A program made the position numbers and the translations under genes. The notes beneath the pieces are model-generated. The model made no database searches. It had not been told where the DNA came from and saw nothing but the letters and a program-made list of their open reading frames with translations. Below are positions 36,043 through 45,369 of a DNA stretch of 64,000 nt, piece by piece. Origin of the DNA: Sinorhizobium psoraleae (GTDB lineage Bacteria > Pseudomonadota > Alphaproteobacteria > Rhizobiales > Rhizobiaceae); assembly GCF_013283645.1 (NCBI RefSeq), contig NZ_JABEKV010000001.1, positions 818,699 to 882,698 on the forward strand, written 5' to 3'. How positions within the stretch are numbered: the stretch's first letter is position 1; each line of letters begins with the position of its first letter.

Positions 36043-36862
36043 GGGCTTCGGGTCTTCCCTGCCGGCGCTGAACAAAGCGCGCGACATAGTCGTTAGCCGG
36101 ATTGCCCAGAATATCATCCGGCGTCCCGACCTGCACGACCTGACCGTCCTTGAGGATCGCAATTTCCGAGCCGATCCGCAGCGCTTCATCGAGATCATGG
36201 GTGATGAAGACGATGGTTTTCGAGAGATTTTGCTGCAATTGCAGGAGCTGGTCCTGCATGTCGGCGCGGATCAGCGGATCAAGTGCGCTGAAGGCCTCGT
36301 CCATCAGGATCACGTCGGTATCGGCGGCAAGCGCTCGTGCGAGCCCGACGCGCTGCTTCATCCCGCCGGAAAGCTGATGCGGGAATTTCGCGTCGTAGCC
36401 GGCAAGTCCGACCGTTTCGATCCATTTCATGCCGATGCCGCGGGCGTCCGCCTTCGATACGCCGCGCACACGTTGGCCGTAGACGACATTCTGCAGCACG
36501 GTACGGTGCGGCATCAGGGCGAAACTCTGAAACACCATGCTGACGCGGCGCATGCGAAACGCCCGCAGCGTCTTGGCATCCAGATCGAGAATGTTGCTTC
36601 CGTCGAAGACGACCTCGCCGCTCGTCGGCTCGATCAGCCGATTGATGTGGCGCACCAGCGTCGACTTGCCGGAGCCGGAAAGCCCCATGATGACGAAGAT
36701 CTTGCCGGCGCCGATCTTGAGGCTGACATTGTTGAGGCCGACGCTGCAGCCGGAGCGGGCGAGAATATCGGCCTTGTCCAGGCCGTCCTTGGCCATGGCG
36801 AGCGCCGTCTTCGCGTCGTGCCCGAAGATCTTGTAGACATTGCGGATTTCGATATCAGCCAT
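36035..36862 (-). CDS. hutV: Histidine/betaine ABC transporter ATPase HutV
   Basis: A 275-residue ABC ATPase of the QAT type used for betaine and histidine: Walker A MGLSGSGKST, Q-loop FQSFALMPHRTVLQNV, signature LSGGMKQRVGLARALA, Walker B VILMDEAFSALD and switch His in FITHDLDEA. There are no C-terminal CBS domains, unlike osmotically gated OpuAA. In Sinorhizobium HutXWV takes up histidine and proline betaine and is induced by histidine. It overlaps hutW and the HutH-like gene by eight bases each. Confidence 0.92.
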   Translation of the reverse strand: MADIEIRNVYKIFGHDAKTALAMAKDGLDKADILARSGCSVGLNNVSLKIGAGKIFVIMGLSGSGKSTLVRHINRLIEPTSGEVVFDGSNILDLDAKTLRAFRMRRVSMVFQSFALMPHRTVLQNVVYGQRVRGVSKADARGIGMKWIETVGLAGYDAKFPHQLSGGMKQRVGLARALAADTDVILMDEAFSALDPLIRADMQDQLLQLQQNLSKTIVFITHDLDEALRIGSEIAILKDGQVVQVGTPDDILGNPANDYVARFVQRRQGRPEAHD

Positions 36863-37712
36863 TGCGGGCGTCCTCCGTCCGGGCCTTGCCGAAGCCCTGC
36901 GTAATGCGGTCGAGCACGATCGCCAGGATGACGATGCCGATGCCAGCCTCCAGGCCCTTGCCGACGTCGAGGGTTTGGATGCCGTTCAGCACCTGCTCGC
37001 CTAGACCGCGCGCACCGATCATCGAGGCCACCACGACCATCGAAAGCGCCATCATGATCGTCTGGTTGAGACCCGCCATGATGGTCGGCGTCGCAAGCGG
37101 CAGCTCGACCCCGAAAAGGATCTGCGTCGGGCTACCGCCGAAGGCGGTCGCTGCCTCGACCACCTCCGTGTCGACCTGGCGGATGCCGAGATCGGTGAGG
37201 CGGATCAGCGGCGGGACGGCATAGATGATTGTGGCGAGGATGGCCGGCACCTTGCCGAGACCGAAAAGCATCAGCGCCGGAATGAGATAGACGAAGCTCG
37301 GCATCGTCTGCATGACATCGAGCACGGGCAGCGTGATGTTGCGGACGACCCGGCTCTTGGCGACAAGAATACCCATCGGCACGCCGATCACCACCGAGAC
37401 GATCGTTGCCATCAGCATCAGCGCCAGCGTCTGCATGGTCAGATCCCAGAGGCCGAGCACGCCGACGGCAAGAAGCAGGGCACCAACTGCGACGGTCAGC
37501 GACCAGCGACGCGAACTCTGCCAGGCGAGTGCCATGAAGGCGAGAATGACGAGCCACCAGGGCAGGCCGCGCAGGATCCATTCGATGAACAGCACGGCTT
37601 TCAGGATGACGCCGCTGATCGCCTTGAAGACCCAGCCATAATTTGTGACGAGCGCTTGGATGAAGTCATTCACAGGCGCCCGGATGGAGAGATTGAGAGA
37701 GTCCGGAAACAT
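36855..37712 (-). CDS. hutW: Histidine/betaine ABC transporter permease HutW
   Basis: A 285-residue permease with an N-terminal amphipathic stretch, six to seven membrane helices and the BPD_transp_1 coupling region (EVVEAATAFGGSPTQILFGV, with the EAA-x3-G pattern) typical of ProW-type permeases. ATMLILGVPMGILVA-like helices occur mid-protein. It forms the membrane channel with HutV and HutX. The gap to hutX is 150 bases, possibly with a hairpin at 37789-37840 region, which would lower expression of permease relative to the binding protein. Confidence 0.9.
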   Translation of the reverse strand: MFPDSLNLSIRAPVNDFIQALVTNYGWVFKAISGVILKAVLFIEWILRGLPWWLVILAFMALAWQSSRRWSLTVAVGALLLAVGVLGLWDLTMQTLALMLMATIVSVVIGVPMGILVAKSRVVRNITLPVLDVMQTMPSFVYLIPALMLFGLGKVPAILATIIYAVPPLIRLTDLGIRQVDTEVVEAATAFGGSPTQILFGVELPLATPTIMAGLNQTIMMALSMVVVASMIGARGLGEQVLNGIQTLDVGKGLEAGIGIVILAIVLDRITQGFGKARTEDARNG

Positions 37713-37862
37713 CGGATGTCGTTCCTTGTTCAGGCGCTTTGGCGGTCTTCACCGCAAATCTGCCTGCTCTGCGGAAACAGCTTTTAAGCCATGGCTGCCA
37801 CGCCCCTGTCCCGCGCTGAAGGCGGAAGAGGGCGTGGCGGGCACGGTTCGGCAAAACTGTCG

Positions 37863-38897
37863 TTACTTCAGGCTTGCTTCGATCTTGCCGCGCGCCTCGT
37901 CGGAGACCCACTTGCCCCAGACGTCGCCCTTGGTCTTCAGGAACTCGGTAGCGGCGGCTGTGGCGTCGACCTTGTTGTCGGCCATATAGGCGAGGCTGCC
38001 GTTGACATCCTCAAGCGGGAAGGTCGCCTTTTCGAGGATTGCGACGATCTCCGGCGCTTCGGCAGCGAAAGTGCTGTTCACGCCATAGGCAACGTCGACC
38101 GAGGGAAAGGCGCAGCCTTCATCACGCTTGCCGTTGGCGCTGCTCAATTCCTTCCAGCAGGCTTCGTTGTAGGCCGGCTCTTCAAGCTGGACGAGCTTGA
38201 ACTTGCCCATGATCGCGGTGGGAGACCAGTAATAGAAGAGGATCGGCTCACCCTGCAAATAGGCCGAGGTGATTGCCGAATCGAGCGCCGTGCCGGTGCC
38301 GGGGCGGAAGTTCACATAGGTTTCGCCGAGTTTGTAAGCTTCGAGCTTGGCGGAACTTACGCCTTCGCAGGTCCAGCCGGATGGGCAATTCAGGAAGCGG
38401 CCTTTGGACGGCTCTTCCGGATCCGCAAAGATCTCGGCGATCTTCGGGTCGGAAAGCTGCGAGACACTCTTCAAGTCCGGTGCCTTCGCCTCGATATTGC
38501 GCGAGGGGTCGCCGTGAACCACATAGTCCGGCACGAACCAGCCTTCGCTGGCGCCGACGAAGGTCTTGCCGACGGCGACGACCTTCTTTTCCTCGACGGC
38601 CTTGTTCCACACGTCCGAGCGGCCGAGCCATTCTTCGGCGAAGATCTGGACGTCGTTGTTGGCGGTTGCCTGTTCCAGCGTCACCGAGTTGCCGGGGATG
38701 GAATCCACCTGGCAGTCGTAACCCTTGGCAAGAATCGTCTTCATGACTTCGGTGATGAAGGCGCCGCTCTCCCAGTCTATGCCGGCAAAGGTCACGGTCT
38801 TGCCGTCGCCGCAATAGGAGGCGCTGGCGCTGCCGGCGGAGGCCGCAAGCATCAGGCCGGCGGCGGCGAGGGTGAGTCTCATTGTGCTGATCGACAT
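37863..38897 (-). CDS. hutX: Periplasmic histidine/betaine-binding protein HutX
   Basis: A 344-residue substrate-binding protein with a Sec signal (MSISTMRLTLAAAGLMLAAS, cleavage after SASA) and an OpuAC-type fold: KTVTFAGIDWESGAFITEVM at the start, and aromatic residues that form the quaternary-amine cage (several Trp and Tyr, for example YYWSPTAIMGKF). ATG at 38897 has AAGGGG seven bases upstream; the ATG at 38903 is too close to that site. It is the first transporter gene after hutF. Confidence 0.92.
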   Translation of the reverse strand: MSISTMRLTLAAAGLMLAASAGSASASYCGDGKTVTFAGIDWESGAFITEVMKTILAKGYDCQVDSIPGNSVTLEQATANNDVQIFAEEWLGRSDVWNKAVEEKKVVAVGKTFVGASEGWFVPDYVVHGDPSRNIEAKAPDLKSVSQLSDPKIAEIFADPEEPSKGRFLNCPSGWTCEGVSSAKLEAYKLGETYVNFRPGTGTALDSAITSAYLQGEPILFYYWSPTAIMGKFKLVQLEEPAYNEACWKELSSANGKRDEGCAFPSVDVAYGVNSTFAAEAPEIVAILEKATFPLEDVNGSLAYMADNKVDATAAATEFLKTKGDVWGKWVSDEARGKIEASLK

Positions 38898-38931
38898 GCG
38901 CATTCCCCTTTTTTGATCGTCGCTTCGATGA

Positions 38932-40308
38932 CTATTTCAGTTTCGTCAGAACCCGCGCGAAGGCGCGGTCGATGTCGTCCTCCCGATCATGGCGTCCATT
39001 GCGGATCTTCCATTGGCCGGCGACCATGACGTCGCGGACCGTTTCGCCGCCGAGTGCAAAGAGCCAGCGGTCGAGAATCTGGTTGCCGCTTGCCGCGGCG
39101 ATGTAGGGATTGTCGCCGTTGAGGACGACGAGGTCCGCAGGCGCGCCTGCCTTGATGCCGGTCAAATCGACACCGGCCGCTTGCGCTCCGCCTGCAAGCA
39201 CCGCCTCGAAGATCGAGCGACCGACGGACGCGCCCGGACCGGCGGCAAGCCGGTTGCGCCGGCGGTCGCGCAACCTTTGGCCGTATTCGAGAAGCCGCAG
39301 TTCTTCGGCAACGCTCGTTGCGACGTGGCTATCGGTGCCGATGCCGACGCGGCCATCCTCGGCGATGAAATCGACCGCGGGAAAGATGCCATCGCCGAGA
39401 TTGGCCTCGGTCGCGGGGCAAAGACCGGCAACCGCTCCCGAAGCAGCCAGCCGCTTCGTTTCCTCAGCCGTCATGTGCGTCGCATGGATGGCGCACCAGC
39501 GCTCGTCGACCGGCATCTCGTCAAGCAGCCATTCGACCGGCCGCCTGCCGCTCCAGGCAAGGCAGTCGTCGACTTCGCGCGTCTGCTCGGCCACATGAAT
39601 GTGAATGGGGCCGGAGACCGGAGCGGCGGCTAGAATTGTCCGCATCTCGTCCGGCGTCGCGGCACGCAACGAATGAATGGCATAGCCAAGCCTGGCGCCG
39701 GCCTTCGAGCAGGCAGGGCCGAGGCGATCGAGAAGGGCGAGAAAGCGATCCGGATCATGCAGGAACGGACGCTGACCGGGATTGGGCGCCATGCCGCCGA
39801 AATTGGCGTGGGCATAGAAGACGGGCAGATGGGTCAGGCTGACGCCCGTCGCCTCAGCCGCACTCAATATCCGAAGCGACATTTCGGCCGGATCGGCATA
39901 AGGGGTGCCGTCTGCCTGGTGATGAAGATAATGGAATTCGACCACACGGCCGAAACCGCCCTTCAGCATCTCCATGTAAAGCTTGGCGGCGATGGCCTCG
40001 ACGTCATCAGGGTCGACGAGGCTCACCGTGCGGTACATTTTCTCGCGCCAGGTCCAGAAGCTATCGTCTCCCGTGCCCGCCACTTCCGCAAGACCAGCCA
40101 TGGCGCGCTGGAACGCATGGGAATGAAGGTTGGCGATCGCTGGAACGACAGGTCCGGAAAGCCGCTCGTCACCATCTGCGGGCGCTTGGCCGGTCACAAC
40201 GGACGCGATGCCGCCGTTGCCGTCAAGAATAATTGCCACGTTTTCGGCCCAGCCGGTTGGAAGAAGAGCGCGCTCCGCGAAGAGCCGGGGGACGGGAAAA
40301 GTTGGCAT
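38932..40308 (-). CDS. hutF: Formimidoylglutamate deiminase HutF
   Basis: Converts N-formimino-glutamate to N-formyl-glutamate in the five-step histidine pathway. The 458-residue amidohydrolase has the metal motif NLHSHAFQRAM (H-x-H), MLKGGFGRVVEFHYLHH, HIHVAEQTREVDDC, HATHMTAEE and the metal Asp in GIGTDSHVAT. Length and motif set match HutF rather than generic TRZ/ATZ hydrolases. First gene of the minus-strand hut operon, divergent from its regulator hutC. hutU, hutI and hutG are not in this window. Confidence 0.93.
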   Translation of the reverse strand: MPTFPVPRLFAERALLPTGWAENVAIILDGNGGIASVVTGQAPADGDERLSGPVVPAIANLHSHAFQRAMAGLAEVAGTGDDSFWTWREKMYRTVSLVDPDDVEAIAAKLYMEMLKGGFGRVVEFHYLHHQADGTPYADPAEMSLRILSAAEATGVSLTHLPVFYAHANFGGMAPNPGQRPFLHDPDRFLALLDRLGPACSKAGARLGYAIHSLRAATPDEMRTILAAAPVSGPIHIHVAEQTREVDDCLAWSGRRPVEWLLDEMPVDERWCAIHATHMTAEETKRLAASGAVAGLCPATEANLGDGIFPAVDFIAEDGRVGIGTDSHVATSVAEELRLLEYGQRLRDRRRNRLAAGPGASVGRSIFEAVLAGGAQAAGVDLTGIKAGAPADLVVLNGDNPYIAAASGNQILDRWLFALGGETVRDVMVAGQWKIRNGRHDREDDIDRAFARVLTKLK

Positions 40309-40444
40309 GTGCGTTTTTCCTGTACGTGGTTGTATATGGAACTATAGATATTTTATGGTAGCGCGCAAGGCTAAAATGGACGAAAAGAATCATCCATTGC
40401 CGGGAGGAGCCGCAGCCTTGATCGGCATAAGATGGGAGTAGACA
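40309..40444. promoter_or_regulatory. hutF / hutC divergent control region
   Basis: Contains TTGTATAT at 40330-40337 and TGTACGTGGT just before it, similar to the TGTATA half-sites bound by HutC in other bacteria. The region must hold both promoters. Urocanate is the known inducer for HutC-type repressors. Confidence 0.5.
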
Positions 40445-41188
40445 ATGACGCCACCGGGGCGGACGAGCGACATGTCGACCTTCGCGGAAGGACCCGTGCC
40501 GCGCTATGAGGCGGTAAAGCAGTTCATTCGCAGCCGGATCGAGAGCGGCGAATGGCCCGCCAATCACCGGATACCGTCGGAAAACGATATCGTCGCTGAT
40601 CTAGGCGTCAGCCGGATGACGGCGAACAGAGCGTTGCGCGAGCTTGCGAGCGAAGGCGCAATCACTCGGGTTCAGGGCGTCGGGTCGTTCGTTGCTGCGC
40701 ATAAGGGCAGCACGGCGCTCCTCGAGGTCCGCAACATCGCGGACGAGATCCGCGAGCGCGGCCATCGGCACACCTCCCGGCTGAACCTGTTGCAGGAGGA
40801 GCCGGCAGGCCCGGAGATCGGCCATGCGCTCGGGCTTCCGACGGGAGCCAGGGTGTTCCATTCGATCATGGTCCATTGCGAGAACGAGGTGCCAATCCAG
40901 ATCGAGGATCGGTTCGTCAACCCGGCGGTCTGCCCTGACTACATGGTGCAGGATTTCCGCACCATGACCCCGAACGCCTATCTGACCTTGGTGGCGCCGA
41001 TCACCCGCACTGAACAGATCGTCGAGGCCGTGTCGCCCAAGCCGTGGGAATGCAAGCTTCTCGCGATCGGCCGCAACGAACCGTGCCTGATGATCCGCCG
41101 ACGGACCTGGTCGGAAACGGCGAGCGTGACGACCGCGCGGCTGCTTTATCCAGGCACGCGCTATCGCCTTGAAGGCGCCTCGCAGTGA
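40445..41188 (+). CDS. hutC: GntR-family histidine-utilisation repressor HutC
   Basis: A 247-residue regulator with an N-terminal winged helix (PRYEAVKQFIRSRIESGEWP, then NDIVADLGVSRMTANRALRE) and a C-terminal UTRA ligand domain (ARVFHSIMVHCENEVPIQIE and the end PGTRYRLEGASQ). HutC represses hut genes and is released by urocanate. The divergent position next to hutF supports the name. ATG 40445 or ATG 40472 (MSTFAEG) could be the start; I chose the first. The phosphotransferase fusion gene follows after 31 bases and may be cotranscribed. Confidence 0.92.
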   Translation: MTPPGRTSDMSTFAEGPVPRYEAVKQFIRSRIESGEWPANHRIPSENDIVADLGVSRMTANRALRELASEGAITRVQGVGSFVAAHKGSTALLEVRNIADEIRERGHRHTSRLNLLQEEPAGPEIGHALGLPTGARVFHSIMVHCENEVPIQIEDRFVNPAVCPDYMVQDFRTMTPNAYLTLVAPITRTEQIVEAVSPKPWECKLLAIGRNEPCLMIRRRTWSETASVTTARLLYPGTRYRLEGASQ

Positions 41189-41219
41189 GGCGGTTCCGCG
41201 AATAGACAGGGATGGAAGA

Positions 41220-44147
41220 ATGGACGGAGAGTCGCTCAAGCTCCGCACGCAACTCGCAAGGCCGGATGTCTCCGTCGAGGAGGCGAAACGCATCCTGTCG
41301 GAACATTACGGTCTTTCCGGCGCCCTCACAGAACTCGGCAGCCAACAGGACCGAAACTACCGGGTGGACGCCGACGACGGCCGTTTTGTCCTGAAAATCT
41401 GTCGGCTGGAATATGCGCGGGTCGAACTCGAGGCGCAGAACGCAGCCCTGCATCATCTTGCCGCCAGCTCGGGTGCTCCGAAGGTGCCGGCTGTAGTAGC
41501 CACACTGAATGGCGAAGAGATTATAGACGCAATTGTCCGAGACGTGCCCTATCAGTTTCGGCTGCTCACCTATCTCGATGGCACGCCGTTGACCCGGCGC
41601 AAGCACCTTCCGGCGCAAACGGTCGCCGAACTCGGCGCTCTCGCCGGGCGGCTCGCCTGGGAGCTTCGCGAGTTCGACCATCCAGGGCTCGAACGGGAAC
41701 TGCAGTGGGACCTTCGGCGGGCGGGACCGGTCGCGCTGCATCTGCTGTCGACGATGGCTGACGTGGATCTGCGCAAACGCATCGCTGAAGCGATGATCGG
41801 CGCCATGCGGCGTGTGCAACCGCTCATGCCGCAGTTGCGGGTGCAGGCCATTCACCAGGACGTCACCGACGACAACGTCGTGAGCAGGACGGAGGCGAGC
41901 GGCCAGCTCGTGCCTGAAGGCGTGATCGACTTCGGCGATGTCCTCAAGGGGTGGCTCGTCGCCGAACTCGCGGTTGCATGTGCATCGCTGCTTCACCACG
42001 CGGATGGCGATCCTTTCTTTATCTTGCCGGCGGTCAGGGCTTTTCACGCAGCGTTCCCGCTGACGGATGCCGAACTGAAGGCGCTCTGGCCGCTCATCGT
42101 GGCACGAGCGGGCATCTTGGTCGCGAGTACGGAGCAGCAGCTGGAGATCGATCCCGACAACGCCTACGTGCGAGGAAACGCCGCCCATGAGCGCGAAATC
42201 CTCGATGTCGCGCTTTCCGTGCCGTTCGGCCTGATGGAGCAGGCAATTCGTCAGGCCGTGGGGAAGGGGGCGGCATTGACCGTACCTCTGACGGACGGCC
42301 GGCTGCTGCCGGACATCGACCCAAGCCACGTCGGCATTGTCGATCTTTCACTTCTCGGCCCCCATCTCCCGGCCGACCGCTGGCATTATGAGGACACCGA
42401 AGCGCTGCTTTTGCAATCGGCGGCGCGGGCAGCCGGCGCTTCGGCGACACGCTACGGCGAATTTCGTTTGACGGAAACGCGGCTTCTCCAGGCAAACCCG
42501 CCTGCGACCTTCGCGCTGCACGTCGATCTTTGCCTGCACGGACAAACTGCCGTTCATGCTCCCTTTGGTGGGCAGCTTAAGTTGCGTGGCGAAAGACTGG
42601 TTTTGTCGACCGACGGCCTGCATCTCCATCTCAGTGGCGTCGAACCGGCCGATGGCGCGGAAGGGGCGATCGAAACCGGCGCGCCGATCGGGGTCGTTCC
42701 CGGCGATCGGTCGGCGCTGGGCTTCATCCGTGTCCAACTGTCAACCGAAGCGGAAATAGACCCGCTGCCGTTTGCGACGGCGAACCAGGCGGAAGCCTGG
42801 CGGGCGCTCTGCCCGTCGCCCGCGCAAATGCTTGGCTTCGATTGTGATGCTTCCTTGCCGGCAGCAAGCGAACTGCTTCAGCGCCGGCAAAGTCATTTCG
42901 CGCGACCGCAGAAGAACTATTACCGGCAGCCGCCGCAGATCGAGCGTGGCTGGAGGGAACATCTGTTCGATGTCGAGGGCCGGGCCTATCTCGATATGGT
43001 CAACAACGTCACCATTCTCGGCCATGGCCATCCGCGCCTTTCTGCAGCCGTCGGCCGGCAATGGTCGCTGCTCAACACCAATTCGCGCTTCCACTATGCA
43101 TCCGTGGCGGAATTTTCCGAGCGCCTCGCGGGATTGGCGCCGGAGGGCCTCGACACGGTCTTTCTCGTCAACAGCGGATCGGAGGCGAACGACCTTGCGA
43201 TCCGGCTGGCCTGGGCCTATTCGGGCGCGCGCCATGTCGTCTCGCTGCTCGAAGCCTATCACGGCTGGACGGTCGCGAGCGATGCGGTCTCGACCTCGAT
43301 CGCCGACAACCCGCAAGCGCTGACGACGCGGCCCGACTGGGTGCACCCGGTCCTTTCGCCGAACACCTATCGCGGACCGTTCCGCGGGGAAGGTTCGACC
43401 GGCGACTATGTCCGCGCCGTTGGCGAGAAGCTGGCGGAAATCGACGAGAAGCAGGAAGGTCTTGCCGGGTTCATCTGCGAAGCGGTTTACGGAAACGCGG
43501 GCGGCATCCCGCTGCCGCCCGGATATCTTGAGGCCGTCTACGCCATGGTCAGGGAGAGGGGCGGCGTCTGCATCGCCGATGAAGTACAGGTGGGTTACGG
43601 CCGCCTCGGCCACCATTTCTGGGGGTTCGAGGAGCAGGGCGTCGTCCCGGACATCATCACGGTCGCCAAGGGGATGGGCAACGGCCATCCGCTCGGCGCG
43701 GTCATCACGCGGCGCGAGATGGCGGAGGCGCTGGAGAAGGAAGGCTACTTCTTCTCCTCGGCCGGCGGCAGTCCGGTCAGCTCCGTCGTCGGGTTGACCG
43801 TGCTCGATATTCTCCACGATGAGGCCCTGCAAGAGAATGCCCGCACCGTCGGCGACTACCTCAAGGCGCGGCTGCAGGCGCTTGGCGAGCGCTTTCCGAT
43901 CGTCGGCGCGGTTCACGGCATGGGACTCTATCTCGGCGTCGAATTCGTCCGCGACCGCGAAACGCTCGAGCCGGCGACAGAAGAGACGGCGGCCATATGC
44001 GATCGCCTTCTCGATCTCGGCGTCATCATGCAGCCAACCGGCGATTATCTGAACGTGCTGAAGATCAAGCCGCCGCTCTGCCTCAGCCCCGAGAGTGCCG
44101 ATTTCTTTGCCGACATGCTGGAGCAGGTGCTGGAAGAGGGCTGGTAA
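41220..44147 (+). CDS. Phosphotransferase-aminotransferase class III fusion protein
   Basis: A 975-residue multidomain protein. Residues about 15-330 form an APH/choline-kinase-like phosphotransferase with the catalytic AIHQDVTDDNV and metal IDFGD motifs. Residues about 370-510 are a beta-rich region resembling a degenerate M23 peptidase fold (HLHLSGVEPADG, GAPIGVVPGD). Residues about 550-975 form a class III PLP aminotransferase (NSGSEANDLAIRLAW, CIADEVQVGYGRLG, then TVAKGMGNGHP with PLP Lys). The last part is close to ethanolamine-phosphate phospho-lyase. The fusion could phosphorylate then eliminate an amino alcohol. ATG 41220 follows GGAAGA. Confidence 0.85.
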   Translation: MDGESLKLRTQLARPDVSVEEAKRILSEHYGLSGALTELGSQQDRNYRVDADDGRFVLKICRLEYARVELEAQNAALHHLAASSGAPKVPAVVATLNGEEIIDAIVRDVPYQFRLLTYLDGTPLTRRKHLPAQTVAELGALAGRLAWELREFDHPGLERELQWDLRRAGPVALHLLSTMADVDLRKRIAEAMIGAMRRVQPLMPQLRVQAIHQDVTDDNVVSRTEASGQLVPEGVIDFGDVLKGWLVAELAVACASLLHHADGDPFFILPAVRAFHAAFPLTDAELKALWPLIVARAGILVASTEQQLEIDPDNAYVRGNAAHEREILDVALSVPFGLMEQAIRQAVGKGAALTVPLTDGRLLPDIDPSHVGIVDLSLLGPHLPADRWHYEDTEALLLQSAARAAGASATRYGEFRLTETRLLQANPPATFALHVDLCLHGQTAVHAPFGGQLKLRGERLVLSTDGLHLHLSGVEPADGAEGAIETGAPIGVVPGDRSALGFIRVQLSTEAEIDPLPFATANQAEAWRALCPSPAQMLGFDCDASLPAASELLQRRQSHFARPQKNYYRQPPQIERGWREHLFDVEGRAYLDMVNNVTILGHGHPRLSAAVGRQWSLLNTNSRFHYASVAEFSERLAGLAPEGLDTVFLVNSGSEANDLAIRLAWAYSGARHVVSLLEAYHGWTVASDAVSTSIADNPQALTTRPDWVHPVLSPNTYRGPFRGEGSTGDYVRAVGEKLAEIDEKQEGLAGFICEAVYGNAGGIPLPPGYLEAVYAMVRERGGVCIADEVQVGYGRLGHHFWGFEEQGVVPDIITVAKGMGNGHPLGAVITRREMAEALEKEGYFFSSAGGSPVSSVVGLTVLDILHDEALQENARTVGDYLKARLQALGERFPIVGAVHGMGLYLGVEFVRDRETLEPATEETAAICDRLLDLGVIMQPTGDYLNVLKIKPPLCLSPESADFFADMLEQVLEEGW

Positions 44148-44207
44148 ACGAAGCTCCCTCAAGGGGCCGCGCAGCACGGCGCGGACGGCTGCGTTTAGGC
44201 CGGCTCC

Positions 44208-45149
44208 CTAACCCTCACTCAGCATTTCCGTCTCGCCGCTCAATCGGCCGACCAGGCTGCGGCGAACGCGGCCAATATCGCGCGCCGGCGGCTCGCCGAA
44301 CTGGCGGGCATATTCGCGGCTAAACTGCGACTGGCTCTCATAGCCGACCTGATGGCCGGCATCGCCTGCATCGAGGCGCTCCTCAAGCATCAGGCGCCGC
44401 GCTTCCTGCAGCCGCAGCTGTTTTTGATACTGCAGCGGGCTCATCGCCGTGATGGCCTTGAAGTGGTGATGAAGCGAGGAAACGCTCATGCTGACGCGGC
44501 TCGCGAGATCGTCGATGCGCAAGGGACGGGAATAATGCTCCTTCAGCCAGGCGACGGCGCGGCCGATCTGATGCGGCTGGCTTTCCGCCGTCGTCATCTG
44601 CCGGAGCCTCGCGCCGTGCGGTCCGATGAGCAGGCGGTAGAGGAGTTCCTGCTCGATCAATGGCAGCAGGGCAGCAATGTCGTCCGGGCGTTCGAGCAGC
44701 CGCAGCAGGCGGAGCGCCGCGTCTTCGAGGTCGGGCGTGATCTTGCTCACCGTCATTCCGCGTGGCGAGGTAGGGGACTTTGTTGGCCCATCACCAATCA
44801 GGTCAAGCAGCGCGGGGATCTTCCCGGTATCGATCTGGAACGCCAGGCTCATATAGGGCTCTTCCGGCGACGCCTGCGAAATCTGGGAAAGAACCGGCAG
44901 GTCGATCGAGGTCAAGAGATAGTCCGAGGCGCCGTAGACGAGCGTCTCGTCGCCAAGCACCACGCGCTTGACGCCTTGCACGATGATCGCGAGGCTCGGC
45001 TTGTAAGCCGCGCAATTCGGGGTCGCGGTGCTTGAATGCCGATGGACGCTGAGGCCCGGTATGACCGTTGCGTAGTCTCCATCACTTTCGGCGATACGGG
45101 CAATGATGTCGATCATCTCGTGGCGAGGCGTCTGTCGTAGCGGCGTCAT
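44208..45149 (-). CDS. AraC-family transcriptional regulator
   Basis: A 313-residue protein with an N-terminal AraC_N cupin-type domain (residues about 15-180; VIPGLSVHRHSS, LVYGASDYLLTSIDLPV) and a C-terminal double helix-turn-helix (RIDDLASRVSMSVSSLHHHF, then AGHQVGYESQSQFSREYARQ). This group usually controls a neighbouring dehydrogenase. ATG 45149 has GGAAAG ten bases upstream; a TTG at 45167 is less likely. It is divergent from the alcohol dehydrogenase gene at 45370. Confidence 0.9.
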   Translation of the reverse strand: MTPLRQTPRHEMIDIIARIAESDGDYATVIPGLSVHRHSSTATPNCAAYKPSLAIIVQGVKRVVLGDETLVYGASDYLLTSIDLPVLSQISQASPEEPYMSLAFQIDTGKIPALLDLIGDGPTKSPTSPRGMTVSKITPDLEDAALRLLRLLERPDDIAALLPLIEQELLYRLLIGPHGARLRQMTTAESQPHQIGRAVAWLKEHYSRPLRIDDLASRVSMSVSSLHHHFKAITAMSPLQYQKQLRLQEARRLMLEERLDAGDAGHQVGYESQSQFSREYARQFGEPPARDIGRVRRSLVGRLSGETEMLSEG

Positions 45150-45369
45150 ATTCAGTGGTCTTTCCAATATCTTAGATATGTGCGGGATGCCGTTCAGATA
45201 GAGCCAGGAGGTGGCCTTGCCACATCGGTCCGTTCAATCTTGCAGGATTATGCAAAAACTTTGCAGAATTGCACTAACGCATTGTTCTTCCCGAACAGCA
45301 TAGTCTGCCGCACCGCAGGAGGTCCATGCCTCCCAAGCGCATCATTTCCCAGACATCAAGGACAGACTC

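Noticed and set aside
34570..36096. Plus-strand frame of 508 codons opposite the HutH-like gene
   Set aside because: Shadow of the hut operon gene, whose overlaps with hutV and hutD fix the coding strand.
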